The notes under the pieces were generated by a model that searched no databases, was not told where the DNA came from, and saw only the letters and a program-made list of their open reading frames with translations. A DNA stretch of 6,667 nucleotides, taken from contig JAEYXI010000482.1 in NCBI GenBank assembly GCA_023428515.1, positions 1 through 6,667 on the forward strand. Reading direction: 5' to 3'. Below, one piece after another: positions 1 through 4,856 of this stretch (position 1 is the first letter of the stretch; every line of letters starts with the position of its first letter). The position numbers and the translations under genes were made by a program. The stretch is from Pseudomonadota bacterium (lineage in GTDB: Bacteria; Pseudomonadota; Alphaproteobacteria; Rhizobiales; Rhizobiaceae).

Positions 1-2
1 AT

Positions 3-164
3 CTTGGCGTTGTCGAACTCATCGAATTTGCGGTTTCCGGGGCCGAAAAGCCTGTTCGTGCCCGCATCCGCTGCGGCGCTTTGTCTCCTGATGCGAGAGA
101 TATCTGGCTTTCACTGCGCAAGTCTGACGTACTTGTGTTTGAAACCGGCGACGAAAACGCATAG
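3..164 (+). CDS. 3' end of an unidentified gene, possibly an ABC-transporter ATPase C-terminus (TOBE-like)
   Basis: An open frame enters from the window edge and ends at TAG 162-164, giving 53 residues ending in LVFETGDENA. The other two + strand frames look less protein-like. The pattern of short beta-strand-like stretches (GVVELIEF, KPVRARI, IWLSLRKSDVLVFE) followed by a Gly-Asp tail resembles the TOBE_2 domain that closes many sugar- and polyamine-type ABC ATPases, in particular the 'VWLSLDPxxxHLFD' type of ending. This is a resemblance judged by eye; no catalytic motif lies in the window. In rhizobia the gene before tatA is usually scpB, and this tail does not look like ScpB to me, though a divergent C-terminus cannot be excluded. 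It lies 34 bases before tatA on the same strand, so co-transcription or a tatA promoter inside this gene is possible. Confidence 0.45.
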   Translation, partial: LGVVELIEFAVSGAEKPVRARIRCGALSPDARDIWLSLRKSDVLVFETGDENA

Positions 165-198
165 ATCGTAGCCAGAGAAACATGGGAAGAGAGTAACA

Positions 199-420
199 AT
201 GGGTTCCTTTTCAATCTGGCACTGGCTGATCGTGCTGGTCGTCGTGCTCCTGGTATTCGGCCGCGGCAAGATTCCCGAGCTGATGGGCGATATGGCCAAG
301 GGCATAAAGAGCTTCAAGAAGGGCATGGCGGACGACGACACGGCCGAAGATCCGAAGACCGTCGAGCACCGCGCCGACGAGACGCTCAACGCGGCCAAGG
401 AAAAGGCTTCGAAGAGCTGA
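199..420 (+). CDS. tatA: Sec-independent (twin-arginine) translocase subunit TatA
   Basis: TatA is the small inner-membrane protein that oligomerises around a TatBC-substrate complex to let folded proteins with twin-arginine signal peptides cross the membrane. The 73-residue product has the standard layout: a short periplasmic N-terminus, one transmembrane helix (about residues 5-20, [14 protein letters not shown]), the hinge FGRGKIPEL with the invariant Phe20-Gly21, an amphipathic helix (about 26-43) and a charged, disordered tail. The start at 199 follows a purine-rich stretch (GGAAGAGAG, about 183-191) at plausible ribosome-binding distance and gives the usual length. It heads a tatABC operon; tatB begins 39 bases after its stop. 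A weak promoter-like pair (TTGAAA at 139-144 and TAGATC at 162-167) lies upstream but is too poor to call. The short size and FGR(G)K hinge favour TatA over TatB. Confidence 0.95.
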   Translation: MGSFSIWHWLIVLVVVLLVFGRGKIPELMGDMAKGIKSFKKGMADDDTAEDPKTVEHRADETLNAAKEKASKS

Positions 421-459
421 CGCCCCAGGGCAGCAGCCTGAGTAGCCGGAACGAGAGCC

Positions 460-1080
460 ATGTTTGAGATCGGCTGGACCGAGATGCTGGTGATCGCGGT
501 CGTCATGATCGTGGTCGTGGGCCCGAAGGACCTGCCGAAGATGCTGCGCGCCTTCGGCAAGACTACCGCCAAGTTGCGCTCCATGGCCGGCGACTTCCAG
601 AAGCAGTTCAATGAGGCGCTGAAGGAAGCCGAACTCGACGACGTCAAGAAGTCGGTCGAATCGCTGAAGGGTCTCAATCCGGTGACCGAGATCAAGAAGC
701 AGCTCAATCCATTCGAGAAGGCTGCTGCCGACGTTCGAGCCGGCCTCGACACGCTGAAGCCCAAGCCGCCCGAGCCTGCTTCGCCGGTGGCGAAGGCCTC
801 GGAGCCGCTGAAGAACGGCGCCGCGGCCATCCCCGGTGAAGGCGCCGTGGCTGATTCTGTGACGCCGGCGTCTGTCGCCCCGTCCACTCCAGCGCCGGCG
901 GTTCAGGCAGCTGCGGTCGCATCGGCTGAGCAGGCTTCGGCTGCATCCGCTGCAGCGGAAACGACTGCCCCGCCGAAGGCCGCAAAGAAGCCCCGCGCCG
1001 CGAAGAAGACCAACGGGACGGCCGCCGCCAAGCCCAAGGCGTCGCGCGCCAAGAAGAAAAGCGAAAGCAGCGCGCCGTGA
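460..1080 (+). CDS. tatB: Sec-independent (twin-arginine) translocase subunit TatB
   Basis: TatB pairs with TatC to form the receptor for twin-arginine signal peptides. The 206-residue product starts MFEIGWTEML, with the family's conserved Glu at position 8, a transmembrane helix at about 5-20, the Gly21-Pro22 hinge (VVVGPKDLP) and a long amphipathic helix (about 25-70) containing the typical LR.FG...AK.R pattern. After about residue 100 the protein becomes Pro/Ala-rich and ends in a Lys/Ala-rich tail (about 170-203, with repeated AAKK/AKPK/AKKK blocks) resembling histone-H1-like disordered tails. It is longer than E. coli TatB (171 residues), mainly because of this tail. The ATG at 460 has a purine-rich site (GGAACGAGAG) just upstream. 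Its TGA stop overlaps the tatC start, so translation of the two is probably coupled. Confidence 0.95.
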   Translation: MFEIGWTEMLVIAVVMIVVVGPKDLPKMLRAFGKTTAKLRSMAGDFQKQFNEALKEAELDDVKKSVESLKGLNPVTEIKKQLNPFEKAAADVRAGLDTLKPKPPEPASPVAKASEPLKNGAAAIPGEGAVADSVTPASVAPSTPAPAVQAAAVASAEQASAASAAAETTAPPKAAKKPRAAKKTNGTAAAKPKASRAKKKSESSAP

Positions 1081-1958
1081 GCACCAGAGACCAGGACGTA
1101 GTCGACAAGTCGTCGGCGCCGCTCATCGAGCTTCTGATCGAGCTGCGTTCGCGGCTGATGTGGTCGATCGGCGGCTTCTTTATCGCCTTCCTGGTCTGCT
1201 TCTTCTTCGCCAAGCAGCTCTTCAACCTCTTGGTCATCCCCTTCCAGTGGGCCGTGGCCTGGGCCGGGCTTGCCGACCACAAGGTCGAGCTGATCTACAC
1301 CGCGCCGCAGGAATTCTTCTTCACCCAGATCAAGCTCGCCATGTTCGGCGGCCTTGTCATCGCCTTTCCGCTGATCGCCGCGCAGATCTACAAATTCGTC
1401 GCGCCCGGCCTCTACAAGAACGAACGCAGTGCCTTCCTGCCCTTCCTGATCGCCTCGCCGATCCTCTTTCTGATGGGCGGCGCGCTCGTCTATTTCTTCT
1501 TCACGCCCATGGTGATGTGGTTCATCCTCGCCATGCAGCAGACCGGCGACAATGGCGAGGTGCAGATCTCGCTGCTGCCGAAGGTTTCGGAATATCTCAG
1601 CCTCATCATGACGCTGATCTTCTCCTTCGGCCTGGTGTTCCAGCTTCCGGTCGTCACCACGCTGATGGCCCGCGTCGGGCTGCTTTCCTCCGCAGCCCTC
1701 GCCGACAAGCGCAAATGGGCGATCGTCATTGCCTTCGTGGTCGCAGCCGTGCTCACCCCGCCCGATCCGGTCAGCCAGATCGGCCTCGCCGTGCCGACCA
1801 TTATCCTCTACGAGGTCTCGATCTGGGCCGCGCGCATGGTCGAGCGCAAGCGCGAGGCCGAACGCGTCGCCCGTGAACGGCAGGAAGCCGAGGAAGACGC
1901 TGCCGCCAAGGCCGCCGACCCCGTTTCCCCCGACACGAGCACCTCCGCCGCGGAGTAG
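1077..1958 (+). CDS. tatC: Sec-independent (twin-arginine) translocase subunit TatC
   Basis: TatC is the six-helix inner-membrane core of the Tat translocase and the primary binding site for the twin-arginine motif. The 293-residue product shows the N-terminal cytoplasmic motif PLIELLIELRSRL (residues 15-27), hydrophobic segments at about 29-46, 87-105, 121-143, 173-194, 213-227 and 234-252, the signal-peptide-binding loop FVAPGLYKNER (Phe107 and Glu116 match E. coli Phe94 and Glu103) and the LTPPD motif (Asp230, matching Asp211). Gln189 stands where E. coli has Glu170. The GTG start (1077-1079) overlaps the tatB stop as GTGA and gives the expected N-terminus; there is no good Shine-Dalgarno site, consistent with translational coupling. 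An Arg/Glu-rich tail (about 253-293) extends into the cytoplasm. One oddity is Leu19 in place of the usual His of the HLIELR motif (E. coli His12). In many rhizobia serS follows tatC; here it does not. Confidence 0.96.
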   Translation: MSTRDQDVVDKSSAPLIELLIELRSRLMWSIGGFFIAFLVCFFFAKQLFNLLVIPFQWAVAWAGLADHKVELIYTAPQEFFFTQIKLAMFGGLVIAFPLIAAQIYKFVAPGLYKNERSAFLPFLIASPILFLMGGALVYFFFTPMVMWFILAMQQTGDNGEVQISLLPKVSEYLSLIMTLIFSFGLVFQLPVVTTLMARVGLLSSAALADKRKWAIVIAFVVAAVLTPPDPVSQIGLAVPTIILYEVSIWAARMVERKREAERVARERQEAEEDAAAKAADPVSPDTSTSAAE

Positions 1959-1971
1959 CGGCACGCTTCCT

Positions 1972-1999
1972 GCCGCTGGGGTGGTAGGCCACCGGCGGC
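1972..1999 (+). terminator. Candidate hairpin downstream of tatC
   Basis: Two 5-bp helices, GCCGC/GCGGC (1972-1976 with 1995-1999) and GGTGG/CCACC (1980-1984 with 1989-1993), are separated by a 3x1 internal loop and closed by a TAGG loop. The hairpin begins 13 bases after the tatC stop, a natural terminator position. No T-run follows, so it is not a canonical intrinsic terminator. It could equally be a 3'-end stabilising structure or chance in GC-rich DNA. Confidence 0.3.
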
Positions 2000-2051
2000 T
2001 TGACCATATCCGGCAGCGGGCAAGGATGCCGGTGCAAGGGGGGGTAAATCC

Positions 2052-2570
2052 ATGACGGCAGCGCCGACCATCGAGACTGAGCGCACGATTCTCAGGGCGC
2101 ATCGGCTGGACGATTTCAACGCCTACGCCGAGATGTGGGCCGATCCGGTCATCACCCGCTTCATCGGCGGCAGGGCCCGCACGCGCGAGGAGACCTGGAT
2201 CAGGCTTTTGCGCTACACCGGCATGTGGCCGTTGATCGGCTACGGCTTCTGGGCGATCGAAGAGAAGGCGACCGGCCGCCTCATCGGCGAAGCGGGCTTT
2301 CATGACCTGAAGCGTGATCTGGTTCCTTCGATCGATGGAACGCCGGAGGCCGGATGGGCGCTCATTCCGTCGACGCATGGCAAGGGTCTCGCCACTGAGG
2401 TGCTCGGCGGCATCCACGAATGGGCGAAGGGCAGGCCAGGCTTCGACAGGACGGTCTGCATTATCGATCCGGAAAACGGGGCGTCCCTCGCTGTTGCGCG
2501 CAAGCTTGGCTATCGCGAGGTGACCAGGACGACCTATCAGGGCGAGCCAACGATCCTGCTTGACCGCTGA
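2052..2570 (+). CDS. GNAT family N-acetyltransferase (RimJ/RimL-like)
   Basis: The 172-residue product has the layout of the Acetyltransf_3 (RimJ/RimL) branch of GNAT enzymes, which move an acetyl group from acetyl-CoA to an amine such as a protein N-terminus or a small molecule. It opens with ETERTILRAHRLDDF (about 8-22), a typical 'TERLxLR' beta-1/alpha-1 start. Strand beta-4 (EAGWALIPSTHG) leads into the acetyl-CoA pyrophosphate loop HGKGLATEVL (about 109-118), an R/QxxGxG/A-type motif. Near the C-terminus DPENGASLAVARKLGYRE (139-156) is the conserved segment found in this family. The ATG at 2052 is preceded by a strong purine-rich site (AAGGGGGG, about 2036-2044). The gene lies 93 bases after tatC and 74 before arsR, so it is probably its own unit or weakly linked to tat. 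The substrate cannot be read from the sequence. Confidence 0.9.
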   Translation: MTAAPTIETERTILRAHRLDDFNAYAEMWADPVITRFIGGRARTREETWIRLLRYTGMWPLIGYGFWAIEEKATGRLIGEAGFHDLKRDLVPSIDGTPEAGWALIPSTHGKGLATEVLGGIHEWAKGRPGFDRTVCIIDPENGASLAVARKLGYREVTRTTYQGEPTILLDR

Positions 2571-2596
2571 GACTGTTTCACTGACCGTCTGAAATA

Positions 2597-2614
2597 TTCA
2601 ACCGATCGGTTGAC
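2597..2614. promoter_or_regulatory. Operator 1 upstream of arsR (inverted repeat)
   Basis: TTCAACC (2597-2603), centre GATC, GGTTGA (2608-2613). The inner 16 bases (2598-2613) are a perfect palindrome. It overlaps the left part of the candidate -35 box (2610-2615). The same half-sites recur at 2636-2653, and the 10-base direct repeat ATATTCAACC (2594 and 2633) keeps both copies in the same setting 39 bases apart. Symmetry, duplication and position make it a likely binding site for the adjacent ArsR-type dimer. Confidence 0.75.
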
Positions 2615-2637
2615 TTTCATTTTTGCGCGGATATATT
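2610..2637 (+). promoter_or_regulatory. Candidate sigma-70 type promoter of the arsR-SRPBCC operon
   Basis: TTGACT (2610-2615) and TATATT (2632-2637) each match the -35 and -10 consensus at five of six positions, with a 16-base spacer in a locally AT-rich stretch. The expected transcription start, about 7-8 bases after the -10 box, falls at or beside A2645, the first base of the arsR ATG. Both boxes are touched by the inverted-repeat operators, which fits repression by occlusion. This reading is by eye only. Confidence 0.6.
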
Positions 2638-2653
2638 CAACCACATGGTTGAA
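2636..2653. promoter_or_regulatory. Operator 2, spanning the arsR start codon (inverted repeat)
   Basis: TTCAACC (2636-2642), centre ACAT, GGTTGAA (2647-2653): a 7+7 perfect inverted repeat around 4 bases, matching operator 1 in both half-sites. It overlaps the end of the candidate -10 box, the predicted transcription start and codons 1-3 of arsR (ATG at 2645-2647). Codons 2 and 3 (Val-Glu) are therefore part of the right half-site. Confidence 0.72.
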
Positions 2654-3025
2654 CTTCTCGCGCCCCACCTCGACACCGTTTTCCACGCGCTCGGCGATCC
2701 GACACGCCGGCGCATGCTCCGACAGCTTGCGGATGGCGAGCGCACGGTCAGTCAGCTCGCCGAGCCTTTCTCGATCTCGCTGGCGGCCGCATCCAAGCAC
2801 ATCAAGGCCCTGGAGCATGCCGGGCTCATCCAGCGCGAGGTGCATGGGCGCACCCATCTCTGCCGGCTCGATCCCGGGCCGCTGGCCAGCGCACATGAGT
2901 GGCTGAGCTTCTACGAGCGCTTCTGGACCGGCCGTCTCGACGAACTGGAGCGGCTGCTTCGCGAGGAAGACGCGCGCAGACCAACCAAGATAACCACCGA
3001 TCCCCAAGAAGGAGACGAACGATGA
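2645..3025 (+). CDS. ArsR/SmtB-family winged-helix transcriptional regulator
   Basis: A 126-residue DNA-binding protein, probably a homodimeric repressor of its own operon. FHALGDPTRRRMLRQLADGE (13-32) is the signature first helix of ArsR-family regulators, followed by TVSQLAEPFSISLAAASKHIKALEHAGLI (34-62, helix-turn-helix with recognition helix about 45-58) and the wing (QREVHGRTHLCRLDPGPL, 63-80). The C-terminal helix WLSFYERFWTGRLDELERLL (86-105) is typical of members paired with SRPBCC genes. The ELCVCD-type metal-binding cysteines are absent (only Cys73), so a metal-sensing role is unlikely; the signal is unknown. ATG 2645 is the only start: an in-frame TGA lies at 2582-2584, no ATG/GTG/TTG comes between, and the helix-turn-helix needs this N-terminus. 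No Shine-Dalgarno site is visible, and the predicted transcription start coincides with the ATG, suggesting a leaderless message. The stop overlaps the next gene as ATGA. Confidence 0.92.
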   Translation: MVELLAPHLDTVFHALGDPTRRRMLRQLADGERTVSQLAEPFSISLAAASKHIKALEHAGLIQREVHGRTHLCRLDPGPLASAHEWLSFYERFWTGRLDELERLLREEDARRPTKITTDPQEGDER

Positions 3026-3555
3026 CCCAACTCTCCAGCATCGACGCCTACGGCGTCCTGACCGGACCGACCACGCTGAAGATCCAGCGGCTTCTGCCCG
3101 GTCCCCTGGATCGCGTCTGGGCTTACCTCACCGACAGCGACCTGCGTCGCAAATGGCTGGCCGCAGGCCCGATGGAACTGAAGGTCGACGCACCTTTTGA
3201 ACTCGTCTGGCGGAACGACGAACTGTCCGGTGCACCCGTCAACCGGCCGGCCGCCTTCCCGGAAGAGCTGCGCATGGAAAGCCGCATCACAGAGGTAGAT
3301 CCGCCTCGCAAGCTGTCCTTCACCTGGGAGGGCAGCGGCGACGTCACCTTCGAACTGGAGCGGCAGGGCGACGAAGTCCTGCTCACCGTTATCCACCGCC
3401 GCTTGCCCGATCGCGACACGCTGCTCGAGGTGGCCGCGGGCTGGCACACGCATCTCGATGTCTGGGCCGCACGCGCCGCCGGCAAGGAGCCCGAGCCTTT
3501 CTGGGCGAGCTGGAGTCGTTTGCGTGACGAATACGACCGGCTTTTGCCCGCGTAA
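3022..3555 (+). CDS. SRPBCC family protein (AHSA1/START-like), partner of the ArsR regulator
   Basis: The 177-residue product fits the SRPBCC helix-grip fold, a single domain with a deep hydrophobic ligand cavity. Signs are the opening strand TLKIQRLLPGPLDRVWAYLTD (18-38), the DSDLRRKWLAAG helix (38-49, the 'xxxLxxWw' segment of AHSA1-like proteins), the strand block ESRITEVDPPRKLSFTWEG (86-104) with its family-typical 'PP+KLxFTW', and the long C-terminal helix GWHTHLDVWAARAAG (140-154). The start at 3022 is preferred over in-frame upstream options because AAGGAGA (3009-3015) sits at ideal distance, the ATG overlaps the arsR stop as ATGA, and the fold begins just afterwards. The overlap implies coupled translation from the arsR promoter. 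ArsR-AHSA1 gene pairs are common in bacteria; the ligand is usually unknown, as here. Confidence 0.9.
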   Translation: MTQLSSIDAYGVLTGPTTLKIQRLLPGPLDRVWAYLTDSDLRRKWLAAGPMELKVDAPFELVWRNDELSGAPVNRPAAFPEELRMESRITEVDPPRKLSFTWEGSGDVTFELERQGDEVLLTVIHRRLPDRDTLLEVAAGWHTHLDVWAARAAGKEPEPFWASWSRLRDEYDRLLPA

Positions 3556-3616
3556 CGGAACGCTCCTGCCGCTGGTCGCAGCCCAACAAAATTCAGATCC
3601 TCACCGGGCGACGACG

Positions 3617-4096
3617 ATGAACGACCGCAACTTCTCCACGTCCTTCACGGTGGACAAGACGCCTGAGGACGCCTTTGCCGCCATCAACGATGTCCGCGGA
3701 TGGTGGTCCGAGGACATCAAGGGCCGAACTGAAAAGGCTGGCGACATTTTCAATTACCGTTTCAGGGACATCCATCGCTGCGTGATCAAGATCAAGGCGT
3801 CGATTCCCGGCGAAAGGATCGTCTGGCACGTCATCGACAACTATTTCAACTTCACCGCCGACAGGAGCGAGTGGAAGGGGACCGAGATCGTCTTCGACAT
3901 TTCCAGGAACGGGGAGAAGACGGAAATCCGGATGACCCATGTCGGCCTGGTCCCTGAATACGAATGTTACGACGCCTGCTCGGCCGGCTGGACCACTTAC
4001 GTCAACGGCAGCCTGCAATCGCTCATCAAGACCGGCAAGGGTCAGCCCAATATCGGGGAGCCGATGAACGAGAATGAAAGGGCGCTCGCCGTCTGA
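3617..4096 (+). CDS. SRPBCC domain protein (START-like), second copy
   Basis: A 159-residue single-domain protein of the SRPBCC superfamily but a different branch from the preceding gene. FSTSFTVDKTPEDAFAAINDVRGWWSEDIKG (5-35) is the first strand and helix with the Trp-Trp pair seen in this branch. FRDIHRCVIKIKASIPGERIVWHVID (49-74) supplies the central strands, and GLVPEYECYDACSAGWTTYVNGSLQSLIKTGKGQPN (115-150) is the very typical C-terminal helix and tail. Related proteins are often named only 'SRPBCC domain-containing' or 'ATPase' without proof of ATPase activity; no nucleotide-binding motif is visible. ATG 3617 is chosen because the fold begins five residues later; the frame is open upstream to 3458, but that part overlaps the previous gene and looks like no domain. 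The ribosome-binding site is weak. It lies 61 bases after the first SRPBCC gene with no terminator seen between, so it may belong to the arsR operon. Confidence 0.88.
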   Translation: MNDRNFSTSFTVDKTPEDAFAAINDVRGWWSEDIKGRTEKAGDIFNYRFRDIHRCVIKIKASIPGERIVWHVIDNYFNFTADRSEWKGTEIVFDISRNGEKTEIRMTHVGLVPEYECYDACSAGWTTYVNGSLQSLIKTGKGQPNIGEPMNENERALAV

Positions 4097-4110
4097 AGCG
4101 TTTCGCGCGG

Positions 4111-4142
4111 CCATGTGCCTCCGAAATCTCGGGGGCACATGG
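4111..4142. terminator. Strong hairpin between convergent genes, likely two-way terminator
   Basis: The arms 4111-4124 and 4129-4142 form a 14-bp stem with a single G-T wobble around an AATC loop (arm begins CCATGTGCC and ends GGCACATGG). It occupies most of the 54-base gap between the + strand SRPBCC stop (4096) and the minus-strand tetR stop (4151). Position and stability suggest termination of both transcripts, although neither side has a clear T-run after the stem, so it is not a textbook intrinsic terminator. Confidence 0.65.
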
Positions 4143-4150
4143 TTGCCCGC

Positions 4151-4780
4151 TCAGACCGCGATGGCGCTGACCAGCACCGCGTTCTGGCGCCGGATGACCG
4201 CGCGCAGCTTGTCGAGCGGCATCGCTTCCTGCTTCACGAACTCGATGAACATCATGTTCATGTTGTTGAAGATAATCTCACCCGCCGAGCGGACGTCCGC
4301 GCCCTGCTGGACGAGCTCAAGGCCCTTCAGCCGCTCGACCAGTTCGCAGGTCTGGTCGGCGAGGCCCCGGTCGAGCGCCGCATAGGTCTTGCCGAACGGG
4401 CTGTCAGGCTGTTGTGTCGAGGTCGCCATGGCTTGCCGCCACATCTCCTTCGACAGGTAGATCAGCGAGTGGTCGATATAGATGCCGATCAGCGTGTCGA
4501 TGGCGTCGGCGACGTTCTTCGGCGGCGTCTCCACGACGCCGCGCCCGGCATTGAGCACCTCGTTCACCTCCATCGAGACGATGGCGACGAGGATGTCCCC
4601 CTTGTTGCGGTAATAATTGTAGATCGTGCCGACCGAGACGTCGGCTTGCGCCGCGATCGCTTCGATCTTGGCTCCCTCGTAGCCCGCCTGCCGGAATAGC
4701 GAGGCGGCCGCTTCGAGGATGCGGCGATGCCTGTCCGCCCGTTGTCTTTCACGCAATCCGCTCATCAAAGGAGATTGCAT
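4151..4780 (-). CDS. TetR/AcrR-family transcriptional regulator
   Basis: A 209-residue regulator with the standard TetR layout: an N-terminal three-helix DNA-binding domain (about 15-62) and a variable all-helical ligand domain. DRHRRILEAAASLFRQAGYEGAKIEAIAAQADVSVGTIYNYYRNKGDIL covers residues 16-64, with the recognition helix at VSVGTIYNYYRNK (48-60). Residues 88-209 are predicted helical and carry no recognisable ligand signature. Translation may begin at ATG 4780 (MQSPLMSGL) or at the internal ATG 4765 (MSGLRERQR); neither has a clear Shine-Dalgarno site, and the shorter form would still keep the whole domain. It is divergent from the binding-protein gene that starts at 4857, with a shared 76-base gap holding an imperfect palindrome. 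This suggests it represses the importer and itself, possibly sensing the transported compound. Confidence 0.92.
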   Translation of the reverse strand: MQSPLMSGLRERQRADRHRRILEAAASLFRQAGYEGAKIEAIAAQADVSVGTIYNYYRNKGDILVAIVSMEVNEVLNAGRGVVETPPKNVADAIDTLIGIYIDHSLIYLSKEMWRQAMATSTQQPDSPFGKTYAALDRGLADQTCELVERLKGLELVQQGADVRSAGEIIFNNMNMMFIEFVKQEAMPLDKLRAVIRRQNAVLVSAIAV

Positions 4781-4789
4781 CGAATTTAG

Positions 4790-4819
4790 AATTGACTCAA
4801 GTTTGGAACTGGTTCAATT
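4790..4819. promoter_or_regulatory. Candidate TetR operator in the divergent tetR / transporter gap
   Basis: The 30-base stretch begins AATTGA and ends TCAATT. Arms 4790-4795 and 4814-4819 match perfectly and further inward matches occur (CA at 4798-4799 with TG at 4810-4811), giving an imperfect palindrome of roughly TetR-operator size. Its left part includes the small perfect palindrome TTGACTCAA (4792-4800). A -35-like TTGACT (4792-4797, + strand) for the transporter lies inside, though the -10 region (about 4815-4820, CAATTT) is poor. On the minus strand TTGAAC (4817-4812) could be a -35 for tetR. Confidence 0.5.
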
Positions 4820-4856
4820 TTTTCCCAACAAGCCGAATGGCAATGGGAGCACTCAG

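Noticed and set aside
111..887. Minus-strand open frame (258 codons) antisense to tatA and tatB
   Set aside because: The Ser/Ala/Pro-rich product shows no recognisable domain and mirrors the codon pattern of the tat genes on the other strand.
1215..1232. A TTCAACC half-site inside tatC resembling the arsR operator
   Set aside because: The second half reads GGTCAT rather than GGTTGA, so the inverted repeat is not kept; probably chance.
903..2417. Long minus-strand open frame (504 codons) antisense to tatB, tatC and part of the acetyltransferase gene
   Set aside because: It runs across three well-supported + strand genes, its product is a low-complexity mix of Asp, Glu, Gly, His and Arg with no domain, and such long antisense frames are common in GC-rich coding DNA.
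2899..3021. Upstream in-frame extension of the first SRPBCC gene
   Set aside because: The extra 41 residues overlap arsR, are Arg-rich without domain character, and the ATG at 3022 has a strong ribosome-binding site and the ATGA overlap.
4719..4856. Upstream in-frame extension of the binding-protein gene
   Set aside because: It would overlap tetR and the regulatory gap and place 46 residues in front of a clear signal peptide; GGGAG before 4857 supports the shorter form.
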